Below the pieces are notes generated by a model that did no database searches, was not told the DNA's origin, and was given only the letters and a program-made list of their open reading frames with translations. From CAYPEL01 sp964409635 (GTDB lineage: Bacteria; Pseudomonadota; Gammaproteobacteria; DSM-19610): 36,558 bases of DNA. The stretch is taken from positions 1 to 36,558 of the forward strand of contig CAYPEL010000007.1 of the NCBI GenBank assembly GCA_964409635.1. The letters are read 5' to 3'. Made by a program: the position numbers and the translations under genes. Shown here piece by piece: positions 1 through 8,635 of the stretch; the first letter of the stretch is position 1, and every line of letters starts with the position of its first letter.

Positions 1-244
1 CGGTCTAGCGGACTATGCAGCCATTTCATGGATTTAAGACTTTGCCGGACACAGGTGACCTGGGGCGCAAAAGGATCTGATCCGGTAAATTTTTAGCCGT
101 GGTGCTTACTAGATGAAAACAACTATAAATATGACCAGCCCACACATTTTTAAATTCGGCAAGGACTGGGGTACTTACAGTCAATCTCTTTCAAAAAATA
201 AAATTCTGTTGCAAGTATTCTAAGCAGAAGATACACCCAGAAAA
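1..244. other. Left-edge stretch with no intact gene
   Basis: No complete gene is visible before the methyltransferase at 245. Frame 1 of the plus strand is open from base 1 to a stop at 91-93, so a gene entering from the left could end here, but about 30 codons are too few to identify. The only other notable item is a 36-codon ORF at 113-223, listed separately. The sequence is AT-rich, like the gene that follows. Confidence 0.5.
113..223 (+). pseudogene. Possible 5' remnant of a methyltransferase gene
   Basis: A 36-codon ORF with ATG at 113 and TAA at 221-223. Its middle contains residues HIFKFGKDWGTYSQSL. From memory this resembles the N-terminal signature of some class I SAM methyltransferases, which often begin with F-x-FGKNW followed by a short helix and then the SAM-binding motif. 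No SAM-binding motif follows, because the frame closes after Q-V-F. It lies in the same frame as the methyltransferase at 245, which has its own complete N-terminus, so this is not simply an extension of that gene. It could be a decayed neighbouring gene or a chance ORF. The family assignment is inference and weak. Confidence 0.22.
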
Positions 245-991
245 ATGACACAATACGAACAGCTTACATGGACGTCAGAAATGATAAAAAACTTCTGGGA
301 TTATGAATCACAATCTCCAGAACAATATTTTACATACAAACGCAGCACAGAAATCTCTCGTCAAATCAGCCGCTTCCTACAACCAGGAAACCAACTATTA
401 GACTATGGCTGCGGACCCGGCTACTTAATTGACAAGCTGATGAAATCCGGATTCAAGGTTGCAGGGCTAGATTTCTCTGGAGATACAATAGACATAGTTA
501 ATAGGAATTTTTATAGCGACACTTCATTTCTTGGGGCTTATAATCTTGAAAAACTTCTAGAATCTAAGCTCAAATTTGACGCCGTCACGATAATTGAAGT
601 TGTCGAGCATTTATATGATGAACCTCTCAATGAATTACTAACTACCATCCAGTCCCTTCTTAAACCTGACGGCATCGCGATTTTTTCAACACCGAACGAA
701 GAAGACCTGGGAAAATCAATGATCCTGTGCCCGGTAACCAATCAAATCTTCCATCGATGGCAACACGTGCGAAGCTGGTCAAAACAGACCCTGAGTAAGC
801 ACTTAACTAACTATGGATTCGAAATAGTAAATACATTCACGACAAATTTCAGCGTCAGCTTCCAGACAGACCACAGCCAGCGCCCAATCAAGGATAAGTG
901 GATTGCACTGCGGCGCAAAGTTAAAGATCAATTCAAACCACACCGTAAGCAGCCCCATCTGGTTGCCATAGCACGCAACAAAACCTATTAA
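245..991 (+). CDS. Class I SAM-dependent methyltransferase (UbiG/Methyltransf_11-like)
   Basis: A 248-residue cytoplasmic protein with the class I methyltransferase fold. SAM-binding motif I is LLDYGCGPGY (residues 51-60), the acidic end of strand 2 is GLDFS (74-78), motif II includes EVVEHL (118-123), and the post-I strand is LLKPDGIAIFSTP (138-150). The N-terminus (FWDYESQSPEQYFTY, 17-31) is typical of methyltransferases found in surface-sugar clusters. The substrate cannot be read from sequence. Given the neighbouring amidotransferase, sulfotransferase and glycosyltransferase genes, methylation of a glycan or glycolipid precursor is a reasonable inference. The DNA is clearly AT-richer than genes further right, which suggests transfer as part of a surface-polysaccharide island. 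It converges on the amidotransferase gene, leaving only 11 bases between the stops. Confidence 0.85.
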   Translation: MTQYEQLTWTSEMIKNFWDYESQSPEQYFTYKRSTEISRQISRFLQPGNQLLDYGCGPGYLIDKLMKSGFKVAGLDFSGDTIDIVNRNFYSDTSFLGAYNLEKLLESKLKFDAVTIIEVVEHLYDEPLNELLTTIQSLLKPDGIAIFSTPNEEDLGKSMILCPVTNQIFHRWQHVRSWSKQTLSKHLTNYGFEIVNTFTTNFSVSFQTDHSQRPIKDKWIALRRKVKDQFKPHRKQPHLVAIARNKTY

Positions 992-1002
992 TTGTGACCA
1001 GG

Positions 1003-2943
1003 CTATTTATGAGTCGTCATATACCACGATTCAAACATTAACAATGCCCACAGCAAGTTAGTATGATTACGCCAACCTGACATATGCTGATTCCAAAGCT
1101 TTTTGACCTCTGAAATATTAAACAAGCCTTGCTGCTTAAGCCGCTCCTCACTCAATAATTCCTCCGCCCAGGCGTGCAGAGGACCCCGCAGCCAATCCTC
1201 AACGGGTGCACCGAATCCTCGTTTGGGCCTATCCGTCAATTTGACAGGCACATACTTGTTCATGACGTCTCTTAACACTCGCTTGCCACCCCGCTCGTCG
1301 AGTAAATATTCATCAGGCAGGCTCCAGGCAAATTTCACTACCCGGCTATCCAGCACGGGACAACGTACTTCCAGGCCTGTAGACATACTCGCCCTGTCCA
1401 CCTTAGCCAGGATATCTCCCGGCAGGTAGCCAATAAAGTCAAGATGACGCATTTGTAATAAAGGACTTCCTTGATGAACCCAGTTCTGAGATATACTTAA
1501 ATCCGATTGAATATCTTTTGCACCCTGTACCAGATTCCCTGGCGACGCATAGCGTGAAAACCTGTCAAGCAGTACTTCCTGCGGACTGCTTGCCGCCAGA
1601 CCACGCATACGTCTTTGAAGCTTGGAACCAATTCTTTTCCAGCCAGTCATTTTGCCATGGTGAGGCGTCCGTCCATCCACCATGCTCCAGTTAATTTCTG
1701 AAAACGCATTGATTGATTTCGCCATCAGACTGCGCAAGCCGTGTGGGTAAGCCTGTACCCGTCGCCACTGTTTCAATGATTCAAAGTAATGCGTGTACCC
1801 ACCGAATAGTTCATCCCCGCCGTCACCCGTTAGAACGACGGTAGCGCCTTCTCTGGCCATCCTGGAAACCAGTAAGGTAGGCAGCTGCGAAATATCTGCG
1901 AAGGGCTCGTCATAAACTATGGGCATTTCGCTCACTACATCCTGGCATTGCTGAGGTGTTACGTAGAGTTCGTGATGTTCTGTCCCCAGGTATTCAGCTA
2001 TAGCTGCAGCAAAACCCGCTTCATTGAATTTTGGTTCGTTAAAACCGATTGAAAATGTTTTTACCGGCCGTTCTGTATTCTTTTGCATTAATGCCACAAT
2101 GGTTGTCGAATCAATACCACCGGAAAGTAGCGCCCCCAAATCAACATCGGCGACCATCCGGTCTGTGACAGATGCCGTTAACAGGTGGTCAAGCTGATCT
2201 GTGGCCTCTTGATGGGATCCGCTAAAGGGTTCATTACATGCCTGCTCACAAACCTCTCTGGCCTGCCAATAGGGTTCAGAATTTACAGACCACGCAGGTG
2301 AATTCAATGGCAGGCGTAACAGACAACCAGGTGCAAGTTTACGAATATTGCTATAAATCGATAACGGTTCGGGCACCCAGCCATATTTTATATACTGGCC
2401 GAGTGCATCCCGGCTTATATCCGCGTCAAATTCAGGATGCACTGCCAGCGCCTTGAGTTCGGAACCAAACATAAATGCCTTACCACACCAACCGTAGTAC
2501 AGTGGCTTCTTGCCAACGCGATCCCTTACTAATGTCAGGTTCTGTTCCGACCGATCCCATAGCGCAAAAGCAAACATGCCGTTGATGTGTTGCAATGTTT
2601 TATCGATCCCCCAATGCTCGATGGCGGATAACAGAACCTCGGTATCCGAGTGTCCCCTGAACTTAATGCCCGCCGAAACCAGCTCTTTCTGTATTTGCGG
2701 GAAATTATAAATTTCACCGTTGTAGCTCAAAACATAACGGCCGAACCGGGATTGCATGGGTTGATGTCCAGCTTCTGACAGGTCAAGAATAGATAAACGG
2801 CGATGCCCAAGAGCAATACCGGTAGCTTCGTCACACCAGATACCGCCAGAGTCAGGGCCCCGATGCCATAGTGCATCTGCCATTCTGGACACAATCGACT
2901 GTGGATCAGCTACTGACTGGATAAATCCGGCGATGCCACACAT
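1003..2943 (-). CDS. Glutamine-hydrolysing asparagine-synthase-type amidotransferase
   Basis: A 646-residue protein with the full AsnB layout. The N-terminal class II glutamine amidotransferase domain begins MCGIAGF, so Cys2 is the nucleophile once Met1 is removed. HRGPD (28-31), LGHRRLSI (46-52) and NGEIYN (75-80) complete the glutaminase pocket. The C-terminal ATP-pyrophosphatase/synthetase domain has the P-loop SGGIDS at 274-279 and a downstream GDGGDELFGGY segment. It would move ammonia from glutamine to an adenylated carboxylate. It is longer than E. coli AsnB (about 550 residues) and sits in a polysaccharide cluster, where homologues are often thought to amidate uronic acids or other sugar acids. 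A plain asparagine synthetase role cannot be excluded. The start has a good AGGA site 6 bases upstream. The sulfotransferase is divergent across a 160-base gap. Confidence 0.85.
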   Translation of the reverse strand: MCGIAGFIQSVADPQSIVSRMADALWHRGPDSGGIWCDEATGIALGHRRLSILDLSEAGHQPMQSRFGRYVLSYNGEIYNFPQIQKELVSAGIKFRGHSDTEVLLSAIEHWGIDKTLQHINGMFAFALWDRSEQNLTLVRDRVGKKPLYYGWCGKAFMFGSELKALAVHPEFDADISRDALGQYIKYGWVPEPLSIYSNIRKLAPGCLLRLPLNSPAWSVNSEPYWQAREVCEQACNEPFSGSHQEATDQLDHLLTASVTDRMVADVDLGALLSGGIDSTTIVALMQKNTERPVKTFSIGFNEPKFNEAGFAAAIAEYLGTEHHELYVTPQQCQDVVSEMPIVYDEPFADISQLPTLLVSRMAREGATVVLTGDGGDELFGGYTHYFESLKQWRRVQAYPHGLRSLMAKSINAFSEINWSMVDGRTPHHGKMTGWKRIGSKLQRRMRGLAASSPQEVLLDRFSRYASPGNLVQGAKDIQSDLSISQNWVHQGSPLLQMRHLDFIGYLPGDILAKVDRASMSTGLEVRCPVLDSRVVKFAWSLPDEYLLDERGGKRVLRDVMNKYVPVKLTDRPKRGFGAPVEDWLRGPLHAWAEELLSEERLKQQGLFNISEVKKLWNQHMSGWRNHTNLLWALLMFESWYMTTHK

Positions 2944-3103
2944 ATTATTTCCTGATTATTATCGAACCCGGGAATCTTGCCCGCTATCATACGGTGAGAT
3001 ACAGGGTAAGCAACTTAGGTAAAGATGGATGCCGACCACCCTTAATCATGATAAAATTTGCCTAATTTAGTCATTAGCGCAAGTTTCCCAGGTATCTCTA
3101 CAC

Positions 3104-4042
3104 ATGCATACCGTGCTCAAAAAGGTCACGAGGTTTCTTATTCTCGGGCTGCTTTTCTGGTTACCCAAAAAACGAAAAGTCCGGGTTGACCGCTGGTTAC
3201 GCGGCAGAGAGGAATTTCGCAAACTGGAGCTGGCAGATGCCGTCATTGTGTCTTTTGGCAAGAGTGGCCGCACCTGGCTTCGCGTCATGCTGTCACGGTT
3301 TTTTCAGGTCAGATACGGTCTGGGCGAACGTCATCTGATCGGATTTGACAACCTGCATAATAAAAATCCTGCCATTCCAAAGCTGTTTTTCACGCATGAT
3401 AACTACATCAAGGATTTTACCGGCAATGCAGACAGCAAGGCGGATTTCTATGATAAAAAGGTCGTGTTGTTGATCCGTAACCCCCTGGATGTCGCCGTGT
3501 CGCAGTTTTTCCAATGGAAATACCGCATGCGTCCAGGCAAGAAGGCGCTCAATCAATACCCGGCGCACGGTAGCGACACTGATATTTATGATTTTGTTAT
3601 GTCGAATGATGCCGGTTTGCCGAAAATCATTGATTACCTCAACCTCTGGGAAGAAGAGTCGAATAAAATCAATAAGTTACTTATAATCAGATATGAGGAT
3701 ATGCGCACGAATACGGCCGATGTACTGGCTAGAATCGTTGAATTTTTGGGCACCCCCGGAAGCGATGAAGAAATCGATGAATCTGTCCGATTTGCTTCTG
3801 TCGAAAACATGCGCAACATGGAGACTAAGCGAACTTTCTGGCTTAGTGGCAGCCGTATGGTCGCGAAAGACCGTAAAAACCCTAACTCGTTCAAGGTTCG
3901 TAAGGCAAAGGTCGGTGGGTACCGTGACTATTTTGATGACAGCCAGATCGACACGATGAATCAATTGGTTCAAACGAAACTGGACCCTGCTTTTGGCTAT
4001 AAAAGTGGATCTGGAGCTGATCAGGTGGCCGCTAACCAGTAG
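3104..4042 (+). CDS. PAPS-dependent sulfotransferase
   Basis: A 312-residue protein that should transfer sulfate from PAPS to a hydroxyl or amine acceptor. The 5'-phosphosulfate-binding loop is SFGKSGRTWLR (50-60). The 3'-phosphate-binding region is VVLLIRNPLDVAVSQFF, with the expected arginine and serine. A central IIRYEDM strand and a late basic segment (around KVRKAKVGGYRDYF) also fit the Sulfotransfer_1 family. A hydrophobic stretch at residues 9-20 (FLILGLLFWL) followed by a basic cluster may be a membrane anchor with the catalytic domain in the cytoplasm. The start is ATG with only a weak AGG site upstream, so it is moderately sure. The acceptor is unknown; the context suggests a sulfated surface glycan or glycolipid. 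Confidence 0.85.
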   Translation: MHTVLKKVTRFLILGLLFWLPKKRKVRVDRWLRGREEFRKLELADAVIVSFGKSGRTWLRVMLSRFFQVRYGLGERHLIGFDNLHNKNPAIPKLFFTHDNYIKDFTGNADSKADFYDKKVVLLIRNPLDVAVSQFFQWKYRMRPGKKALNQYPAHGSDTDIYDFVMSNDAGLPKIIDYLNLWEEESNKINKLLIIRYEDMRTNTADVLARIVEFLGTPGSDEEIDESVRFASVENMRNMETKRTFWLSGSRMVAKDRKNPNSFKVRKAKVGGYRDYFDDSQIDTMNQLVQTKLDPAFGYKSGSGADQVAANQ

Positions 4043-4134
4043 TATTTATTTAATTCTGGCACATCAAATAGTTTGGGTGCTCAGCCGGGATTCAGGTACA
4101 ATTTTTATTTAGGTATTCGCACGAGGATTCAGCA

Positions 4135-5073
4135 ATGCAACATTGCGTATTTATACAAACCAATCACAAACAGATTGTCGGCGCACTGGTTGCTGAATAT
4201 GCATTGCGCCGCAACTCCAGCAACACTGATAAGTTCGACGTCAAAATCGTCGACACCAAGGATTATCCTTTTTTCAAGGCCCGCGAAGGTCAGCTCTATC
4301 TACGTGATAGTGTCAAACGCACCTGGTTGAATGATGACCTGCAGTCCTTTACGCCAACCCGCTTTATGCCACCTGAATTAATGGGCTACAAAGGCCGCGC
4401 TGTGGTTATCGACCCGGACATCTTTGCCATTGCCGATATCTGGGATCTGCTATCGCGTGACATGGAAGGCAAGGCCATCATGTGCCGCCCACGTTCGGGG
4501 ACTAAAGGTATTATTGATCGCTGCTTGGCAAGTAGCGTGATGTTGCTGGATTGCGAAAAACTTAGCCACTGGAAAGTCGAGGAATCCTTCAATGAGATGT
4601 TCGACTTCAAGCGCGATTACATGCCCTGGATTTGTCTGCGCAGGGAAGACCGCGACACCATCGGCCTGTTCGAAAACGAATGGAATGATTTCGACAAACT
4701 GACTTCTAAAACAAAGATGCTGCACGTTACACGCCGTAAAACTCAACCCTGGAAAGCCGGCTTGCCAATTGACTGGCGCCCAGCGGAACGTTTCCGCCTG
4801 TTCCCACCCGTTGCCTGGTTAATGCGCGCCAGGCGGCATCTGTTCGGTGAATATGCACTGCTGGGTAATTACAAAGAGCACCCGGATCATAACCAGACCG
4901 TATTATTTTTCGGCCTGCTTAAAGAATGCGTCGACAGGGGTATAGTCACAGAAGACATGTTGCGGGATGAAATGCGGCACAACCATGTGCGGCACGATGC
5001 GTTTGAAGTTTTGGACAAAACCCCAGATCTGGAACCACCCGGTAATCCACCGCTAAAACTCTCGGCAGCCTAG
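4135..5073 (+). CDS. Putative glycosyltransferase (GT-A-like, DPD motif)
   Basis: A 312-residue protein. I do not recognise a named family with certainty, but the layout resembles GT8-like or related GT-A enzymes. An N-terminal strand-helix unit (HCVFIQTNHKQIVGALVAEYAL) precedes a strand ending in the acidic motif VVIDPDIF (130-137), which would bind a metal-nucleotide sugar. Further on is LHVTRRKTQPWKAG, like the H-x-x-G/T...KPW element near the end of GT8 domains. The C-terminal 80 residues are charged and helical. The start has a GAGG site 8 bases upstream. It follows the sulfotransferase by 92 bases on the same strand, so the two may be cotranscribed and act on the same glycan. Donor and acceptor cannot be deduced. 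Confidence 0.6.
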   Translation: MQHCVFIQTNHKQIVGALVAEYALRRNSSNTDKFDVKIVDTKDYPFFKAREGQLYLRDSVKRTWLNDDLQSFTPTRFMPPELMGYKGRAVVIDPDIFAIADIWDLLSRDMEGKAIMCRPRSGTKGIIDRCLASSVMLLDCEKLSHWKVEESFNEMFDFKRDYMPWICLRREDRDTIGLFENEWNDFDKLTSKTKMLHVTRRKTQPWKAGLPIDWRPAERFRLFPPVAWLMRARRHLFGEYALLGNYKEHPDHNQTVLFFGLLKECVDRGIVTEDMLRDEMRHNHVRHDAFEVLDKTPDLEPPGNPPLKLSAA

Positions 5074-5155
5074 TACTGTTTCAGTTTAATATCGACGTAA
5101 ATTTTAGCCACAGAACTACTCAGAATAAAACCGCACTGATTTAACCTTTCCGAAG

Positions 5156-5941
5156 CTATTGGTGTTTCGCTTCGCGCCGGGCTTGGGCGTTAATTGCAGA
5201 GACAACATTACTGGCCGGCTTACGGAAAATTACTTGCGTCAAGCTGTCCCGGCGAAGATATCCGAGGTCGTTTTTTTCTATAAACTGTAATTGGCTGTGA
5301 AGGGTTATCTGCTCGATAAATTCTTCCTGCTTCTGCCAATGCAGCGCTTCATAATCACCCGGCGTAAAACCTTCTGTATAGCCTTTGTGAATATCGGCAA
5401 TAAACAAACCTTCCGGCTTCAGAATCCGCCGAACCTCAGATAACACCTTTTCAAGCTCATAGGCATGATCCATCGAATTAGTATATACCGCGTCTACGCA
5501 ATTATCCGGGAAGTCGATTTGATGAAAATCACCGGTTAACACGTAAGGATTATCTTTGCCTGGATTCAGGTCTATGCCGATGGCGAAATACCCAAGATTG
5601 CGCAATGCCTTGACTTCAGTACCCAGTCTGGCGCCCAGACAGAGTACTGTTCGCGCCTTCTTCAAGGCCTGACATTGCTCGAAGTCTTTTTTAAAGCGCG
5701 ACTCATCGGCCAGTTCAGTTTCGTATAGCCGGTGTTTGATACGATCAAGTTTGTCGGCCTGGTGGTCAACATATTCACCGTAGGAAGTATATTTTCGCTG
5801 TGCCAACCCCTCGTCGCGCTGCCAGCGGCCCGATTCAAAGACCGATTGGCGCCGCTCGGCCTTCTTGGCTCTTTTCTTTTCCAACGCCTGCGGCCCGATA
5901 CCGAAGCGTAGAATATTATAGATGCGTTTTCCTAATGCCAT
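5156..5941 (-). CDS. Class I SAM-dependent methyltransferase with divergent motif I
   Basis: A 261-residue protein. The first 60 residues are very basic and helical (KRIYNILRFG, then KKRAKKAERR), perhaps for membrane or nucleic acid contact. The Rossmann core has VLCLGARLGTEV where the glycine-rich motif I is expected, then FAIGIDLNPG, a strand with DAVYTNSMDHAYE, and ILKPEGLFIADI. This is the class I methyltransferase order, although motif I has GARLGTEV in place of the usual GxGxG. Similar methyltransferase-domain proteins occur in surface-sugar clusters. The substrate is unknown. It converges with the glycosyltransferase gene across an 82-base gap and diverges from the O-antigen-ligase-like gene. 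Confidence 0.7.
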   Translation of the reverse strand: MALGKRIYNILRFGIGPQALEKKRAKKAERRQSVFESGRWQRDEGLAQRKYTSYGEYVDHQADKLDRIKHRLYETELADESRFKKDFEQCQALKKARTVLCLGARLGTEVKALRNLGYFAIGIDLNPGKDNPYVLTGDFHQIDFPDNCVDAVYTNSMDHAYELEKVLSEVRRILKPEGLFIADIHKGYTEGFTPGDYEALHWQKQEEFIEQITLHSQLQFIEKNDLGYLRRDSLTQVIFRKPASNVVSAINAQARREAKHQ

Positions 5942-6076
5942 ACTATAGCAACCTGCAGCAACGCTGGCTTTATTTTCCTGATTTGAGTGTACATGAAAGC
6001 CGCTAGTAGCGCACAGCCGATATTAAATTAATAACCGCTTGTCAGCCAAAAGAATAATCTGAAATAATACACCGCT

Positions 6077-7444
6077 ATGCCGCAGGCTCATAATTACTTA
6101 AATAAGGCACAAAATGAAGCCGCAGGTATGGCTGGCCGTCTGGGCATAACCGGCCTCTATCTATTTTCCTTCGGCGCGTGGTTACATAAAGGTGTGGCCA
6201 TCGCAGGCATTAGCCTGATGTTAGTAGCAGCCTGGTTAGATAGAAAAGCAATCCTTGCGACAGTTAAGCACTCTCCGCTTGTAGGGCTAACACTGGCACT
6301 TGGATTTTATATACTAGCCAGAACCCTACTGTCGCTAAGTACCGACAGTGTTAATTCTGCCCTGCATCTAAAAGACGGCCTAAGAATTTTTTATCTGTGT
6401 GGCTTCTTACTCATTGCCTGGCATATGGCGGCCAGCCAAAAAAGAATTATCACTGTCTTTGCCGTTGCTTTTGCGGGTTTTCTAATCGCCCGGCTGTGGC
6501 ACTTTGACTGGTCTTTTTCAGCAACTATACCCTGGTGGAAGCTTCGGCAGGGACTTGGGTTACCCGAAATTGCGTTCGGCTACTATGCAACCACGGCTAT
6601 GCTGGGTCTATTAATTTTTTTCCCAAGGGTTTACGGCAATCTTAGATCAAGCACTCTGCGTACTGCTGCTAGTATCATCTGGATCCTTTTAATCGCGATG
6701 ACGGCACAAGGTATAGTATTTTCTCAGTCACGCTCCGTCTGGCTTTCATTACTCGTGGTGACACCTGCCTTGCTGTTTGCTCTATGGAAGCAGCTAAAGC
6801 CGATAAAAAATACAGCCAAACATATCCTGATTTTCTTGATGCTTTCGTGCACAGTTGCGCTAATCTTCCTTAACCAGGACACCCTGATGCAGAGGATGAC
6901 GCTTGAGCATGAAACCTATACTCATGTGCTGTCAGGAGATTTTGAAAATATAAGCAGCGAAAACGAACACGGACATGGGAACAGCGTCGGTGCCCGCTTA
7001 GTCCTGTTTAAGGAAGGCATTGAACACTGGCTGGATAATCCCTTATTTGGCAAAGGCCCAGCCGCATCTAAAATAATTTTGCATAAAAGTGATGACGCGA
7101 TCCTTGCCCAGCTCAACGACTGGCACAATGCCCCCATTGATATTTTGGTTCGCTATGGCCTGACCGGTCTGCTACTGATGTCGATCTGCCTCTGGATGAC
7201 CTTGCGCGCGGGCTGGCGCGCTTACCGTCACAACAGAATAGACGGGGATCTGTTTTTATTTTGCGCCTGTGGTATGGCGCTCATCATCCTCAGCATGCTG
7301 ACTAATTTCCGCATGCTGAATAATGACTGGCGCTACTGGTTATTTTTATTGAGCGGCGCGCTCGCCAGTTTCGAACTTCATCAGAAGATCCTCAAGCCAG
7401 ACAGCAAGCGGAAGTCAAGAACGAGTCAGCCTATTCCATCATAG
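6077..7444 (+). CDS. O-antigen ligase / polymerase-like membrane protein (Wzy_C family)
   Basis: A 455-residue integral membrane protein with about ten to twelve hydrophobic segments, one near residues 20-55, several between 85 and 260, and the last two near the C-terminus. A large, less hydrophobic periplasmic-looking loop (residues 275-350) ends in a DWHNAPIDILVRYGLTGLL segment. That loop-plus-histidine arrangement is typical of WaaL O-antigen ligases and related Wzy_C polymerases, which join undecaprenyl-linked glycans to lipid A core or to protein. Ligase and polymerase cannot be separated on sequence. It supports the reading of 1-8474 as a surface polysaccharide locus. The 3' end overlaps the convergent ELM1-family gene by 14 bases (7431-7444). 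Confidence 0.75.
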   Translation: MPQAHNYLNKAQNEAAGMAGRLGITGLYLFSFGAWLHKGVAIAGISLMLVAAWLDRKAILATVKHSPLVGLTLALGFYILARTLLSLSTDSVNSALHLKDGLRIFYLCGFLLIAWHMAASQKRIITVFAVAFAGFLIARLWHFDWSFSATIPWWKLRQGLGLPEIAFGYYATTAMLGLLIFFPRVYGNLRSSTLRTAASIIWILLIAMTAQGIVFSQSRSVWLSLLVVTPALLFALWKQLKPIKNTAKHILIFLMLSCTVALIFLNQDTLMQRMTLEHETYTHVLSGDFENISSENEHGHGNSVGARLVLFKEGIEHWLDNPLFGKGPAASKIILHKSDDAILAQLNDWHNAPIDILVRYGLTGLLLMSICLWMTLRAGWRAYRHNRIDGDLFLFCACGMALIILSMLTNFRMLNNDWRYWLFLLSGALASFELHQKILKPDSKRKSRTSQPIPS

Positions 7445-8474
7445 AATGAACACGATCCACAGCTACCTGTAAATCTGAGCTCTCCGCCAGCTCACAACGA
7501 AACCCAGGTTCACCGGCCCAGGCGGCACGCCCCGATTGAACCAGTTTTTTTTGTATGCGCAGCACATCGCGGTGCATTCTTTGCGGTCCAAAATGTCTGG
7601 CCAGGCGGTGAACGACAGGCCGGTAACGAAAATTATGCAAGTACCACCACCAGGGCTTACAGGGAATAGAAAACCCCATCGGACAATCTGACAAATCATA
7701 AATATAGAGCGGTTTGTCCGTCGCGGCCGCCTCGGCCAGCATTGACATACTTTCACCGGTTACCACCAGGTTATCCGCACAGGCCAGATAACCCTTGTAC
7801 GGGTTTTCCGCATCATCCGCAGTCCAGTGATAGGATTTATACGGCACACTTAACGCATCCAAAAAGGCCTGATAGACCGTCGAAGATGTCCTTGCACTGT
7901 TGGTAACCAGTACCGAGCCACCTGCTGACTGAATTGACTGGTTCAACCAGCCAGCCAGCCGGGCTGCCTTTTCCCGAGTAAAGACAAAGGGTCCACTGCT
8001 GCCACCCAGCAACACCGTCCAATGCGGCTCAGGCAAATGGGTAAATTTCTCACACCATAGCGTCCGCCACCCGATTAATTTTTCTGGCGTTACGTTATGC
8101 AAGGGTAATGAGACCTGTAAAACATTCTTCCCGGGCGGGACAAAATACTGCGGCGTGGTAACCACCAGATCAAAGCAACTGACGGCAGACCATGGCCTGC
8201 CCAGATGCACCAGATGTGTTTGCGGCTGCTGTTTCTTAATCCATCTGGCGACAGGTTCATTACGCCGGCCAGCCGTTATCACCAACTTCGGCCAGGGGGA
8301 AGTGAGCTTGCTTGATTTGTGCTGGTCAATACCGTTGAGCGTCACACCGCACAAGCGATTGGTGAGCAGTTCGGTGCGCCGGTATTCAAATTGCTTGATC
8401 TCGTACGCCCAGCCAAGTGCGTCTGCCAGCGCAAGCATTTGTGCCGTGTCACCCGCCTTGAAACCTGACAACAC
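7431..8474 (-). CDS. ELM1-family protein (DUF1022, putative GT-B-like), copy 1
   Basis: A protein of about 347 residues belonging to the bacterial family named after plant mitochondrial fission factor ELM1. The bacterial role is unproven; the fold is probably GT-B-like. Diagnostic blocks are LSGFKAGDTAQMLALADALGW, VITAGRRNEPVARWI, HLGRPW, FDLVVTTPQY, LLGGSSGPF, LVTNSARTS, and NLVVTGESMSMLAEAAAT near the end. The start is uncertain. A GTG is used here, but the homologous text continues upstream in frame (IVWV) as far as a stop at 8520-8522 and no ATG is in frame, so a non-standard start or a lost start is possible. A perfect TATAAT lies on this strand at 8529-8534. It is clearly paralogous to the gene at 12700-13830. 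Confidence 0.78.
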   Translation of the reverse strand: MLSGFKAGDTAQMLALADALGWAYEIKQFEYRRTELLTNRLCGVTLNGIDQHKSSKLTSPWPKLVITAGRRNEPVARWIKKQQPQTHLVHLGRPWSAVSCFDLVVTTPQYFVPPGKNVLQVSLPLHNVTPEKLIGWRTLWCEKFTHLPEPHWTVLLGGSSGPFVFTREKAARLAGWLNQSIQSAGGSVLVTNSARTSSTVYQAFLDALSVPYKSYHWTADDAENPYKGYLACADNLVVTGESMSMLAEAAATDKPLYIYDLSDCPMGFSIPCKPWWWYLHNFRYRPVVHRLARHFGPQRMHRDVLRIQKKLVQSGRAAWAGEPGFRCELAESSDLQVAVDRVHSMME

Positions 8475-8528
8475 CCAGACAATAGGGCTATCAGCATTGT
8501 GCTGGTCGGAAGCGATCGTTTATGCCCT

Positions 8529-8534
8529 ATTATA
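8529..8534 (-). promoter_or_regulatory. Candidate -10 box for ELM1 copy 1
   Basis: The minus strand reads TATAAT here, inside a very AT-rich run about 55 bases before the gene at 8474. The region 17 bases upstream does not match TTGACA, so this rests on the -10 alone. Confidence 0.3.
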
Positions 8535-8635
8535 AATAAAAAATAAAGCTTACCGGAATATTCAACCGCCGGCACGATCTGTTTCAGAACACCCGCTGTC
8601 TAGCAATATCGCGTACAATAGCACAGGATTTGATC

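Noticed and set aside
8614..8619. TACAAT as a -10 box for lptF
   Set aside because: No matching -35 at 16-18 bases and it lies only about 17 bases from the ATG, leaving little leader.
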